64,000 nucleotides of DNA, taken from Eucalyptus grandis. Lineage: Eukaryota > Streptophyta > Magnoliopsida > Myrtales > Myrtaceae. The stretch covers positions 36,867,803 to 36,931,802 of the forward strand of contig NC_052619.1 in assembly GCF_016545825.1 (NCBI RefSeq), written 5' to 3'. Every line of letters starts with the position of its first letter. Position 1 is the first letter of the stretch. The notes beneath the pieces are model-generated. The model was given only the letters and a program-made list of their open reading frames with translations. It ran no database searches and was not told the origin of the DNA. Positions 1 through 12,631 of this stretch are shown here, one piece after another. Made by a program: the position numbers and the translations under genes.

Positions 1-1231
1 TGGTGCTAGGGCCAAAACTCTAGGAAGTCGCCCACGTCTAAGAGACATTTACAGTATAATCTGTCATTAGAAAAATGCTCAAACATTGGAGGTCACCAAG
101 ATAATTAAAATTATTACTCAAATACCTTGGACTTCTATGTTCATCACCATCAGTAAGACGCTTCAGTATGGAATCCCGAAAGCTAAAGTCTTCCCCGTTC
201 CAGTCTTTGCATGAGCAATTAAATCATGCCCGTCAAGCCCGGGGGTTAACACCACTCTCTAACAATCACAGAATAGTACAAGGAACCTGAGTTTGCCATT
301 GAAAACATGAAGAAACTTTAGTAGAGTGAACAACGAAGGGGGAAAAGTAATGAGTGATGAGTGAACTATCCTAGTGCTGGCAAAAGTAAAGAAACCAAAT
401 ATCGAGTTGATTAGAAAAAACCAATTCTGCCTGTGTAAAGCCTTAGTCCCAACAACATCTTAGTGTTGAACAGCTCAATTTGCAGCATAGGATAGTCATC
501 TAATGTAAGCTACAACAGAACATCCCAGAATACCTATTATGATTGCCTGCACTTAACTCCATCTGTGGTTTGACTAGCACATTAACAAAGGTCAAGGTTT
601 TCTACTTAATTTTCCAGCCAACTAAGTATGCTCAAACAAAGAAAAACTCAGCCAACAATAAACAACAGCAATTCATACCAAAGCGAAAATATTGGATAAC
701 ACAGGGGAAGGAAACAAAGGATAAAGCATACTTGAATGGGAAAGAGATGGGTAATGCCACGTTTCTTAAGAGATTCCACGAGCATCTGAGGCAAACCCAG
801 CTTGGAGAGAGCAAGCTCGTCCTCGCTCACACTCTCAGCCTCGCCGCCCTCAGACACGAAGCCGCCCTCATCCTCACTCGCGTCAACCTCGCTCTCCGAG
901 AACCCACCGGTCCCAACTTCTTGAAAGCCTCCTCGCTCAGCACCGAGTTCGGCGTGGTGATGGCAGACATCACGAAGCTGCTCAGGCACCTCCTAAGGCC
1001 GCACCTTTTCACGCACCCACTTTCTAAAAGCCCAAAGGGTCTTCGGACATGGCACTCGCTGGACGAACAGAGCAAGGAATTGAAGTGAGGCTTCTCCAAA
1101 AACGACAGAGAAACCACGGCACCAGCCGACGCAGCAGACCCCGTCGCCGCCGTCGTCGGGGTCGGTTTCTTCGACGTCTCCAGAGACTGGCCGTGGCAAA
1201 TGAAAGACGTGGTCAGCGACCGACAAGCCAT
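1..1231 (-). pseudogene. RH3: RH3-type chloroplast DEAD-box RNA helicase, 5' part, frameshifted
   Basis: The minus strand encodes the start of a plastid DEAD-box RNA helicase, a family that in plants acts in chloroplast group II intron splicing and ribosome assembly. Exon 1 is 1231-732. It has a Ser/Thr-rich, transit-peptide-like N-terminus, then the RH3-typical segment [19 protein letters not shown], an acidic linker and the Q-motif ending GITHLFPIQ. Exon 2 is 258-126 and carries Walker A (AKTGTGKT). Exon 3 starts at 37 (GRLPRVLALAP) and runs off the window. Donors (731-730, 125-124) and acceptors (260-259, 39-38) are canonical and the phases match. Two one-base losses break the frame, near 913 just after the KKLG segment and near 168 just after the Walker A region. 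The start at 1231 (MACRSL) was chosen by position relative to the family; an in-frame ATG at 1303 is the alternative. It is either a young pseudogene or a real gene with assembly indels. Confidence 0.85.
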
Positions 1232-1704
1232 TGAAGACGGCACCGGAAAACGCTCAGCGGCGCAGGACTTGGAGTGAAATTCGGTGCTTTGGGGAGGCTG
1301 CAAGAAGGAGCAGATATTTCTGGAAGAGATAGAGGCGGGGCTTTACGGAGGGATAAGGTCACGGTGAGGGAGAGAAATGGAGGAGAGATTATATGGCCTT
1401 CTATCCTCCACCTCTGTCACCGTTCACCTCAGCTTTCTCGCGTTGCTGCGCTTAGAATCAGAAGCAATAAACCAGCGAACTTCTGGTCGCAGATTTAGGC
1501 CAAGCTTTCTCCCCTAAAACAAAGATGCGAACATAAAAGTCCGGCGAATAAAAATGGAACCTGACTTGCGGTCGCAGATTTAGGAAGAAGTACGCCGAGA
1601 GAATGGCGCCCTGAGATGAGGCCATCGAGTGGAGAGAGAAAGACCCGTCGTCGGGAGGGAGCGATGGTCGTGAGAGGAATCGCTAGACCGGAAGGAGGTC
1701 TCTT
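1232..1704. other. 5' flank of the helicase, no gene seen
   Basis: This stretch lies upstream of the minus-strand helicase start and should hold its promoter and 5' UTR. I see no clear TATA box and no repeat. Open frames here are short and are shadows of the helicase exon or chance. Confidence 0.4.
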
Positions 1705-3080
1705 GACTATTGATATGGCAAGTGCTGACATGAAGGAGGATGTGTCCTAATGACGTGGTGGATGACATCAATAATGGAGCCAGTGGATTTAATTGATGTG
1801 CAGCACATGATGAGGACACTGGCGATGACGTCACTCTATAAGGTAGGTCACCGTATGGCATGTGGGCGCATGGATCTCACGTGTGTAGACTTCTAGTGAC
1901 GCTTAAAGGCACATCCATTAACGGATATAGACACTATTACTGTTATGTGACTTGTTAGAACAAGATGAGGTTGATGGCAGTGTTTGTTTTCCAAATCAAT
2001 CAACAAAAAGTGTTGAAATCAGCACTCAAAGATGTCGCGCTTGGTGGATTTGAGTGTGGTTGTTCCTGGTAAGCCATGAGATGGCGTTTGACAGCCTTTC
2101 GAGATGAAATGTCCTGAATTGGCTCGTTTGAGGGCAGTGAATCTAGTAGTAGTGTTTTTTCTCTGAGATGGGTAGCGGGAGAGTGTCAAAACAACAACTT
2201 AAGGCTGCAAACTGGTGGTGAAAACATGGCTGGTGCAATTGGTCTTGTTACAACCACCGCATAATAGACTCAATGGGCACTTCCTTAGATAACAACGATA
2301 GATCTAGTATCATGTAAGACTTTATGAGGCCATAACTAACTATTCTAAATTAAATTTGTTAGATGAAAACATAATTTGATATCTCATAGTTCTAACACTT
2401 CTCCTCATGTGTAGTTTGGATTTTAGCCAAAAACTAAAGCATGGAATTATATGATAGAGTAAGAAAATTGGAGCTGAGAAAAATTTGAACTTGAAATCTC
2501 TTTATCTAATATCATGTGAGATTTCATAATAAAAGAGAAAAAAAATGTAATATTCCGAATACTACCACATGTATAGTACAAGAACCCTACACATAGGGAG
2601 AGAATACTTACACTTGTAAACAACAAATAACCTAATCCCAAATGGAGATCCTAGTTATCTCTAACAGTACATGTATATATACATACATTCTAGAAGTGAA
2701 ATTTCCTTTAATATGGGCTCTTGGTGGAGCAACTTCAATTAGGAGTTGATCTCTATTTCTTGTTTTCTAACCAAAAGTCAGAAACAATCTAAGTCTAACA
2801 TGGACTTTGCCAATGCATGCCACATTTGAGTACGCTAAAAAAAATATTGGATCGGGTTTGTTTATGGTGCCAAATTCAAGGTATAATTTAATAGATACCA
2901 TACAATTAGGTCTTTTGTGATGGGTTGTCAACTCCACTGTATTTTTTGTAGATGGATAGCAAAAACCTAACGTCTTCTAGATAGTTGGAGACCGTGCTTG
3001 GACTTTTCATTTTAAACTAAACTTTGAATGGAGAACCCTTTGAGTTGATGTGGAGCATGAACCTTTGAACTAAAACATTT
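1705..3080. repeat. Repeated block, copy A part 1
   Basis: This block aligns along its length with 61149-62570 in the same orientation. Landmarks seen in both are the run around AATGACGTGGTGGATGACAT (1748 and 61190), the segment beginning TGTGGGCGCATGGATCTCAC (1860; diverged match at 61308) and the segment around TCAATTAGGAGTTGATCTC (2736 and 62197). Identity by eye is roughly 80 to 85 percent with small gaps. Its last part (about 2930-3080) is repeated again at 5644-5800, so copy A also has an internal partial duplication. No protein is recognisable. Confidence 0.8.
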
Positions 3081-3755
3081 AACATGGGAAATTAATTGAT
3101 GTGGACCCCTCATGACAAGGCTCTGGCGACCTCAAGCTAAGATCAAGCCCTGCCTAGTTCCTCGGATTTGGTAAGGCCCAAGTTTGTTGGCCTCGGGCAA
3201 ACTTGGCTCTACCAGATCGGGCGGGGCCAAGCCTTGCATTGAGCGAGCTTGAACCTCATCGACCTATGGTGAGACCAAAGCTCACCAATGGCCAGTCGCC
3301 AGTGCCATTGTGGCCAATGACTAGCCAAGTTTGAAGAAGAAGAGAAGGAAAGAAAGAAAAGAAAAGAAAAAAGGTAAGAAAAATAAAATAATAGATTTTA
3401 AAAAAATAAAATAATAAAAATTGTTGAAAATGAGTGCATGTAGAAAATATTTTCCTTACTTGAAAGGTTGAAAATATTTTCTAGTTCATTTTCAAATTTC
3501 AGCCAAATACTGAAAAATATGATTATTTTCTTGAAAAATAACTTCTTGACACCACATTGTCCGCGAAATGAATGGAGTCTTAGACTTAATTATAAGTGAT
3601 GTAAATAACAAATAACCTAATCCCAAGTGGTAATCCTAGTTATCTCCAATAGAACATGTATTTATATAAATACAAGAAAATGATGTCATCTTCTAATTGA
3701 AGTCGCTCCACCAAAAGTCCATACTAAAGGAATTGTGATAGGTTGTCATCTCCGT
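3081..3755. other. Degenerate repeat sequence, no gene
   Basis: The sequence is a mix of decayed repeat pieces. A GC-richer part at 3110-3320 resembles the cores of other small elements here. A purine run follows at 3335-3400. A second partial copy of the 2615-2700 sequence occurs at about 3605-3665. No coding signal is visible. Confidence 0.5.
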
Positions 3756-5643
3756 TAGGGTGAGCATCGGTTCATAAGTAAACCTTGAATCGACCTAGGA
3801 TCGGCCCAACCTTGTCGGTCCTGGTCTGGTTCCCAGGGATATCGGGTTGATCTTTGATATTGGGATCTTTAGATCAACACTATGCAAGTTGGTCATTGTT
3901 CTTGAGAGTTTAGGGTTGGTTATATATATATATATAATATATAATATATTTGAGGTTGGGACACTGAAGTGCAAAACTTGACACGGAGGGACACTTAAGT
4001 GCGGAAACTTTGAAAATGTATACTTAAGTGCCAGTTTCAGAGTAAAATAGATCACTTAAGTGCCACTCCAGCTAAAATCCGGCTAAATTGCGCGTGGCAA
4101 TTTTACTGGCGAAGTGAGTGCAAAACGGTATCATTTTGCACGCCGACGTGACAAAAAATTGTAAAACGACGTCGGTTTATGTTTGATGTTTAAATAATTA
4201 ATATAAAAATTAATTAAATTAAATTTAAACTTAATTTTATTTAAAAATATTCTACAAAATAAAAAAAAAATAAAAATTAAAAAAAGGGGGTGAAGGGGTG
4301 GCGAGGGCCGAGCCCTCGTCATTGCCGCCTCCTTGCGAGTCACCGGGAAGGGCCGACGACGGAGGGGGTAGGGTTGGTTGGGGTCGCCAGCCCCGGCCAA
4401 TGGCGGCGAGGGCTCGCTAGGGCCCTTCCTAGCGATGCTCCCCCATTGTCGCTGGCCCTTCCCGGCGATGGCGGGGAGGCGGTGAGGGCTTGCGAACCCT
4501 CGCCCAGATCTGAGCGAGGGTCGCGGCCCTCGTCATGATCCGGTGAGGATTGAGGCCCTTGCCGCTAGTCGGACGGGGTTCGGCGACCCCGGCGACCCTC
4601 CCCCTCCTTCGCTGGCCCTTCCCGCGGTGGCGGGAGGGCTCGGCCTCACCGCCCCTCCGACCCCCATTTTTTTTTTAATTTTTAGTTTTTTTTATCTTTT
4701 AGAATATTTTTAATAAAATTAAGTTTAAATTTAATTTAATTAATTTTTATATTATTTATTATATATCATACACAAAATGACGTCGTTTTGCAATTTGTCA
4801 CCACGTTAGTGTGCAAAACGACACCGTTTGCACCCAACTCACCGGAAAATTTCTACGTTAGCAATTTGGCCGGATTTTGGCCGGAGTGGCACTTAAGTGA
4901 TCTACTTTACTCCGATTTTGGCACTTAAGTATATTTTTCCAAAGTTTTGGCACTTAAGTGTCCATTCGTGCCAAGTTTTAGCACTTGGGCTGAACTTCTG
5001 CCAAATATATTTCATATATTATTTATAATTTTTAATATAAAAACCTAAGTCAAATGGTATCAACAATATTAAACGATTTTCTCGAGTGTCGAAAATGGCA
5101 TAAATAGTATTAAACGACTCTTCACGACGTCCTCCTCCAATACTCATTATGTTTTATCTTCTTTGTCCTCTTAGTCTTCAATTTGCCAAAATTGAAAGAA
5201 ACAACTTATTCGCTCGACACTCGTCTCGCTCAACTTCCCTGCTCACAACTCAACTTCCCATCTTGTCTCATATCTCTATAAGTAGTGTTTATCGTTTTTA
5301 TGGTTTCTTGCTTTTAGTAGGTGTGAAATTTTTATTATTGCCTTATCCTAAAATTTGTTGAATATGTATTAGTATTTATAATTTGATTGCATAATGCCGC
5401 ATTATTAATAGATATGTAATTTAAAATGGTATATTTTCCTTTTCATTGAATACAAAAATGAAACAAAAAAATTATCAGTTTTTCTCAAGTTAACTCTAAC
5501 TAGACCAAATCCATTGGATCGGTCTAGTCCTTGGTTCTAGACTCAATAGGGTTAGTCCTTAATCCCAAAAATTGAGGACTAATACCATGTAGGTTGGTCC
5601 TAAGGTTAAAGGATTGGCATAACCCGAACTATGCTCACCCATA
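3756..5643. mobile_element. Nonautonomous hAT-like element, interrupted
   Basis: The ends are inverted repeats: TAGGGTGAGCATCGGTTC at 3756 and, at the right end, the complement of TATGGGTGAGCATAGTTCGG. Subterminal sequence on both sides is rich in GGTCC/GGTTC-type words. It sits within the repeated block: the flanking sequence joins up as in 2920-2950 and 62400-62425. The expected 8-bp duplication is degenerate (TCTCCGTT left, TCTCTACT right). No transposase is present. It is itself split by the element at 3952-5003. Confidence 0.55.
3952..5003. mobile_element. Mutator-like nonautonomous element with long inverted arms
   Basis: A perfect 9-bp target duplication, AATATATTT, flanks it (3943-3951 and 5004-5012). 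Both arms repeat words such as CACTTAAGTGCCA and AAAACGACGTC in inverted orientation over about 250 bp. The 400-bp centre (4280-4670) is very GC-rich and made of GCGAGGGC-like words on both strands. No transposase is encoded. The 9-bp duplication and long arms suit a Mutator-type MITE. Confidence 0.75.
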
Positions 5644-6041
5644 TTCTCTACTGTATTTTTCTAGATGCATAGCAAAAAGCTAAAGTCTTCTAGATAGTTA
5701 GAGACCATGCTCGGACTTTTCCTTTTAAACTAAACTTTGTATGGAGAACCCTCTGAGTTGATGTGGACACCTCATTGCATGAACCTTTGAATTTGAAAAC
5801 ATTTAAATGTTAGAAATTTTTTTCGGCTACAAATCCTTACTCGCCGGTGAATATCTTGGGTTCTTACCTTCTCGTTTTTTACTTGTTTGTAACACTTAAA
5901 CTATTCTTTATCTATGAACATTTAGATGTTAGTTCTATGGACTTGTTGCCTTAATTATTCAAATAATTTCGAAGTTAATGATTGAATTTTTTTATTATGC
6001 TTTCTTGCATTTTGTTATTCATTTTACTCAAGATGTATATT
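5644..6041. repeat. Repeated block, copy A part 2a
   Basis: It aligns with 62410-62811 of copy B. It carries the segment GACTTTTCCTTTTAAACTAA (5714) and continues to the target site of the solo LTR at 6042. The last five bases, ATATT at 6037-6041, are the left target duplication of that LTR. Confidence 0.8.
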
Positions 6042-6760
6042 TGTCACGCCCCAAACCCTCGAGTGTGTGACCATCCCTCCAAGATTGTTTAGTTGTGACA
6101 TCTCGGGATGAATCACCAATTCATTCTTTTTATCTTTTAATTAACCACAAGTGGATCATGCATAATAACTCCCAACAACAAAATATAACAAGGATAATAA
6201 GGAAAATACAATAAAATCAAACCAACACACTTCTTTTATATATTTACTATTTACCCTAGGAAGTTTAGTAATTACAAGCCCATCACAAAGGGGCAACTTC
6301 TTATGCGACTGATATATAAAAAAGGGTTAGAAAGGTCGGGGTTAACTTAACTCCTTTATCATATGGGCTATCCAAAAAGCAATTCCCACACAAGCACTAG
6401 TTCACTAGAGCAAGCTATCAAGCCTTGGAAAATGACCAATGAGATCCCCATTGAACCTAATGAACCAGGCCACAAAACAATGGAGAATCAGATGATCTAT
6501 TCCCTCATTAATCCATATAGTGCTGGTGTGATTCAAAAAAGTCACCTTAGTTCTTGTCACTACATACTTGGCCATGGTCCATTCAGAGGACACGAGGGTC
6601 CCAAAATGAATAGGGTGCACATCCATAACTTCGGGCCTAAAAACATTTAAACAATAACTAGTGAGATAAACTCAAGAATTAAATTCCCTAAATCTCACGT
6701 AGGATGATCATTTGCCTCGAAAACGGTCTAAAAATTCAATATTATTGTTGATGGCAGATC

Positions 6761-9700
6761 TGTCATGCCTTGAACCCCAGGCATGCACACATCCCTTGAC
6801 GGTCGACTAAAATGCGACGTTCCTAGGATGTGTCGTCGACCCATTCGTCTTATGAACATGCAGAAGCGAATTAAACAGATACCCTAACAACCATCTGGGA
6901 TAGTCTAAAAACATACCAATGCCTTTTATCCACAAACCAAACACACTTTATATACACATTAGGTTCAACCTACAGGTTTATATAGAGGACTCTATATCCA
7001 AAAAGAAGCTACTAAGCCAACTCTACCTCGGACCCTACCTACTCGAGATCCAAGTCTATTACGACACCATCTGGAATGTCGATGTGGATCAGCTATCTCT
7101 ACTCTGGACCCTTTAGCCTCGGGCCTCGAGTTCGCTATGATATCGTCCAGTATATTGATATCCATGGGACCAAGTTCTTCTTCATCCTTGGGTTCGATGG
7201 TAGGCCCGTCAAAACCCTCCAAAGGACCCTCCCGAATCTCGTTGGGCTTGTTAAGGAACCACACTTTGAAGCAATGAGGTACCAAGTGAGGTAGGCCCTC
7301 ATCGACCCAAATAGTGGTTACCATAAGCTCACGGGTCTAGGTGGTCCCGAGGATAGGGAGAAGGGTAGTCTCGATCTCCACCTCCTGTGGACACTTAAAA
7401 TGAATGTGATGAACCTCCATCTAAGGACCTAAAAAAATGGTTAACCACGATGAGGTGAGATAAATCTCAGCGAGTCTATACCCTAAACCTTGATTAGGAC
7501 AAGAATTCACTTAGAGGTAGTCTAAACAGACGTCACACATAGACTTACCTCGTCTCAGCACCTCCCTGCACATTAGTATGCCACATATATCATATGAATA
7601 CATCAAACATATTTCATAACTGGAACACATCAATTCATTTTTCAAACAATTACAGGGGTTTTGATTATAAGGCCAAACTGTTATGACACGTCTCATTCCG
7701 TGCCACTCAATTTTGTCCCATAATTAGTTGTGGCTATCTCAATCACTCACACATGTCCTAGTTATTACGACCCATCGGCCATGTCCAACTCAACAGTCGG
7801 TAGTCATCCGGCATAACCGGGCGTCGTCTCGCCCCATTGAACATGGCATCGTCTCGTGTAAACACATCGGGACAACATTCCATGAGGAGCATTAGCCCAG
7901 CCTCCATTGCAATCGGCATCCGTTAACATGGGGCTTCCGAACTTAATTAGGAATCGTCCTGTGTAAACGCATCAGGACGAGTTCACTACCTTGCGTAAAT
8001 GCATCAGGGTATTTAGATGATCACACACCAGCACATACTTGGCCAAGAATATCGTGCTTTGTACTCAAATACCTCAATTTCAAATAATGGACTTGGCCAA
8101 TTTTTTTTGTATTAAAAATTTCCAATAAAATAATTGTGCGTGGTCACACATTCAAATCAAACTAGTAAACACGGTACTCTCCCAAATTTATAAATCAACG
8201 ATTTTATATAGCACATAAAATATTTTTAGTGTCAAAACCCGACACCCTGTATTTTTCTAATTAAATACCATAAAATCATTTTTTGGTAATAATAATCCAA
8301 AACAACAATCAAGTACCCAATTGCACAAATACAAAATCAATTTCACATATAAACGCATCCATGACGATTAGCGTAAAATTTTGCAAATCGGCTATTCTGG
8401 TACAATTTACACTGATTAAAATTTAAACTAATCTGCTTAATTAGTCTAAATAATCTAACCAAACTAATCTAGTTAATCTAACTAAATTAATCTAGCTAGG
8501 CTAACTACATTAACGTAATAAGCTAACTAACTAACCTAACTAACTAGTCTAGGTAACTAACTAAGTTACACTAACTAAACTAACCATTAATCCTTAATTA
8601 AGCCTAAACTAATCCACTAAGTGCAATTAAATTTATAATCCAAGATTAGGGCGTTAACTTATTAGATTAGCGAGACGATGAGTTCATGGTGTTGGCGGTG
8701 CGAAGGTGGTGAGGAACTGTAATTACGGCACCACCAACGGAAGCTAAATTGAGGCTGAAAATAGCCTTACAAGTCATGGCTAAAGGGAGGGGAAACCAGT
8801 TCTGTGGTTGGTCGGTTTGGGCTGAGGCGGTGCTGGCTGGACTGAGACGGGTGGTTGGACAAACGGCAGGGGTGAGCTAGCGGCCTGGTCAACGGTGAGG
8901 GATGCTCGACGCCAGGCTGGAGTTGATCGGGTGTGGGGATGGGCTGGACAAGTAGGGGTTAAGGACGACGAGCTGGCGAGCTGGCTAGTGGTAGGTAGAC
9001 GGCGGGGCATGAGACGGGATGGCGGTGTGGTGAAGCGTTGGACTAGATAGCACGGGGCTGACTAGCTTTGAGCTGATGGCTAGTGGTTTAAAGGGAATGA
9101 AGATGAAGAAGAATTGAGGAAGAAGAAGAAGCAAAGCGAAGCGGTGGTCGGTTGGTAGGGGTGTGCGCACAACCAAGGGGGACAAGGGGAGAGGAAGTCA
9201 AGATGAGGGCCAATCACCTTGCGTGCAAAATATCCCATGCAATGATAAAATTGGCACAAAGTCTTCAGCCACAAAAATCCATGCATCCTCCAATGGCTAT
9301 TTTCCACCATTTCCTCACCCAAACAAAGTCTTTTGGTAGCCCAAAAAATCCCATGCAGTAGCCCCTAAGAATTTCTTCCATTTTCTTCACAAACCAAGCC
9401 ATTTTGGTGACCAAAAGTCCATGGCGTGCCTATACAAATTTTCCTTCAATTATTCACATAACAATTCAGATTGGTGGCCAAAAATCCAATTAAAAATGCC
9501 CATCCGAATTTCTCTTGCATTTCTTTTTGCCGAATTGATTTTTTTTTTGCAATTTTCCGGGCTCAGCGGAATTTCTTCAAAAGATGAGACGAGATCCTAA
9601 AAATAAATCATGACACGCTCAAACGTTCGATTCTCAATTTCGTGGTTAATGTATGTTCAATCGTGACACGGTCGATAATTTTCAATCCACGTTTATGTAT

Positions 9701-10102
9701 GTTCGACTCGTTGGCAACTCTCGGTTGTCATAAAAATTTCAAGGTTTCAATTACGGGTACCGAGTACAGAATCGATAGAAAATCCGGTTAGTGTCGTTCG
9801 ACACGAATTTTGCAATCATGTAGAATCACCTGCAATTCAATTACGCCATTCCGTTGAATTGACCTTTATCCAATCACTAATCGATTATAACGATATCGTA
9901 CTGATCATTGCTGATCATCACGGTCGAGCAGTCAATTTCTGATTGAATTCTCAAGTCTGTCATCTATATATCCCTTGAACGGCTTCACTTTATAAATCAG
10001 TTAACTCGTGAGTGGCCAACTCAGAGAAAAAAAGGATTATGGGCACGTTGACGAAATGCCCATTTCATATAATCAAGACGGGTCAAAATTCAGGATGTCA
10101 CA
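6761..10102. mobile_element. Second solo LTR nested in the first
   Basis: It begins TGTCATGCCTTGAACCCC and ends GGATGTCACA. A perfect 5-bp duplication AGATC flanks it (6756-6760 and 10103-10107). It is 3342 bp long and contains no retroviral-type coding region. Shared landmarks with the other LTRs here include the GACG(A)-rich opening after the start, the GCATG/GCAGAAGC segment, and the conserved 3' part with GTTGGCAACTCTCGGTTGTC. It inserted after the outer LTR. Confidence 0.85.
8400..8625. repeat. Simple CTAACTAA-type repeat
   Basis: A run of imperfect CTAACTAAACTAATCTA-like words lies inside the nested solo LTR. It looks like local slippage and is not coding. Confidence 0.7.
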
Positions 10103-10849
10103 AGATCAATTGCAAAGCCCTTACTTTGCCTTATCTATAAACAAGAGGTGGACAACTCATCCTCTCAATGCCCTCATAACATAATCACATAGATAATTCT
10201 CACAATAATCCACATATTTAAGAGGCATAAACAAGAACATTTAATGCCCATAACCATGCACAAATGTCATTAAAAAATCCAGACGTAATCAAAAATCTTT
10301 TTCATGCACATTACACTCATATATGTCCAAATTATTACAATCATTCTTGGCCACAGCCAACCTAAAGGTTGGCAGTCTTTCGATATGATCAAGCATTGTC
10401 CCGGCCCATTGGGTATAACATCATCTTGAAATTCATACGCATCAAAATGACATTCTACTTGGAGTATCCGTTCGGCCTCAACCGTGACTTGACATCCGGA
10501 CCCCCACTGGGCATCCAAACTTAGTCACGTATCGTTCTGCATGTTCATACCCATCATGACAAAACCATTATCCCGATTAGGACCATTATATGGTCACACG
10601 AGCACTCAACAATTCGAGCCGATTCTTATCAACTTGGCATTTAATTCATACATAACAAGCCAATGCAAGAGTATTTAAGTGCTCACATACTACGTAATAA
10701 ACAACTCTACACATAATAAGCCATGAAACACTCTCACTTGTCCATGCAAGCACACCAACTTGGCATTTAATTCCATCACTCCATAATTCACTTTAATATG
10801 CCTTTAAAACTTCCTTTCAAGTAACAATTCACAAACAATGCATAAGCTT

Positions 10850-11175
10850 ACCACTTATCAATCGTTAACATAACTTATCTCAGACATTTATCACAATTTA
10901 GGATAAGTTATTACAACTACTTATCATGTTTAAGATAGGCTATTACTTGAAAAATGGTAAATTATCATCAAATACTAGACAAGCTATCTCTTAAAGTATG
11001 ATAAGCTATTAATTAAAACATGATAAGTTATCAATCAATATAGGATAGGTTGTCACCTAACAATTGATAAGTTATCATACCCAAGCAGGATAAGTTATCA
11101 TTATTCAAGATGACCTATTACTACCAACTATCACTATCCATGATAAGTTATCACCTAAGTACTTATCACCTATCA
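10850..11175. repeat. Cluster of GATAAG / CTTATC motifs
   Basis: About ten exact or near copies of the palindrome-like word GATAAGTTATCA, in both orientations, occur within 320 bp in the outer solo LTR. GATAAG is the known plant I-box core, bound by GATA and MYB-type factors. Whether the cluster acts as an LTR enhancer is inference. Confidence 0.6.
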
Positions 11176-12631
11176 AGATACGCTATAATCTAATCCACGT
11201 ATTTCTAACTTAATCCTCACTAATCCACTCTTAATTCTAAATTAAAGTACAATTATCACCCTTAACAAGTGTTAGGAAGTAACTTACTCTAATTTAAGCT
11301 AAAACCCATGATGGATGACGAATGAACAGCTAGCAAGTGGCACGATGAGGGTGCAGTCACGGTGAAGGGCGGATGGCAATGGCTCATGGATGGACGCTCA
11401 TGGCATGGCAATGTCATGAGAGGGACGGCAATCGTGGTTCACAACAGTGAGGAGTGGCCGAACCAAAAGAAACAAGAGAGAAAATTGAGAGGGTAGGGTG
11501 GTTTTTGGGAGAGAATTGAGAGAGTGTAAATGAGAAATGAGAAGAATGAGAGACAAGGGAGAGAGTGGGTAGCTTATCCATCAAGCACAAGCCAACTTAC
11601 TCTAGCCTATTCTCTCCTAAATACTTCTTCTCCAAGCAAAATTACTTGCCTAAGAATTACTCTTGCATATATCTCCCATAAATGCTCGTTAAGAGTGCAA
11701 GACAAACGAAGAGAAGCAAATTTGGACTTCCCTTCTTCATATGGGTGTGAACTACAAGGGGGCAAGAAGACAATTTTGTCCCCATCCAAGTAAAGGGCTT
11801 CTAGAAGGCTTGAGGGCAAAATGGTAATTTCACCATTCAACATACTATTTATGCACAAAAGTTAAAATCTTCTAGAATCTTAAATTGGCTCAAAATGGGA
11901 TTGGGCCCATTTTCTCTCTCCCCTTGGACCTTGCCATGGCTAAAATTCTCTATGGGTTTGTCCATGGGTTTGATTTCTTATGGGCTTCTCATCTTGGGCC
12001 ATTTATGTGTAAATTTCACAAAATAATCCAAAATGGGTCTTAAAGGGCAAAAATGTAATTTTTTTTATTTGTTTGGGCCCTTTTGGCCGAAATTTAAAGG
12101 AAATTTGTGGGCCCCATTGGGCTTCCAATTTCATGTCCAATTTTACTTATCCAAAATTTAGGGTTCACCAATAAATAAAGAAATTGGTGAAGCAATATCA
12201 AATGGCTGTTTCTTAATCCTCTAAAGTTCGATCATAATTTATGGTTGAAATAGATCAAATGTGACCTTGGCATAATTAAAAGCAAAGGGCGGCCTTTAGG
12301 GGTTTCGTGAGTTCTACTTATGGTGAGCCTTTTCAATTCATGGATGACTCTCGATTGTCATGTAATTATCAATGATCAATTGCTTGTCCTAAAGTACACA
12401 ATTATTTCGAATTGGTTTAGTATCATTTGTAATTAATACAGTAATCGTGCGGAATCACTTGCAATTCGATTATATACTATTGTTCGATCTATAACCGTTC
12501 TTAGATTGGTTTGACATGGCTTAAGTTTGTTCAGAACCAATTTAAATTCTAATTCTATTAATTGTGCATTGATAAAAGTAACTCCTTATCATATCCTAAA
12601 TATGGTTGAATTTTGAGGATGTTACAATATT

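Larger units (their letters stand above)
6042..12626. mobile_element. Solo LTR of a Ty3/gypsy chromovirus, interrupted
   Basis: The element begins TGTCACGCCCC and ends GATGTTACA, with a perfect 5-bp target duplication ATATT (6037-6041 and 12627-12631). The empty site survives in copy B at 62807-62811 (ACATT), which confirms both boundaries. Without the nested LTR it is about 3.2 kb and has no gag, pol, primer-binding site or polypurine tract, so it is a solo LTR left by recombination between LTRs. Its ends match the chromovirus LTRs at 42254 and 49934. Open frames inside are chance. Confidence 0.85.

Noticed and set aside
543..1088. A 181-codon plus-strand frame
   Set aside because: It is antisense to exon 1 and intron 1 of the helicase on the minus strand.
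6042..6060. TGTCAC...GTCACA termini read as inverted repeats of a DNA transposon
   Set aside because: The 5-bp duplications, TG...CA ends, and the same termini bounding gag-pol with primer-binding site and polypurine tract elsewhere in the window identify LTRs.
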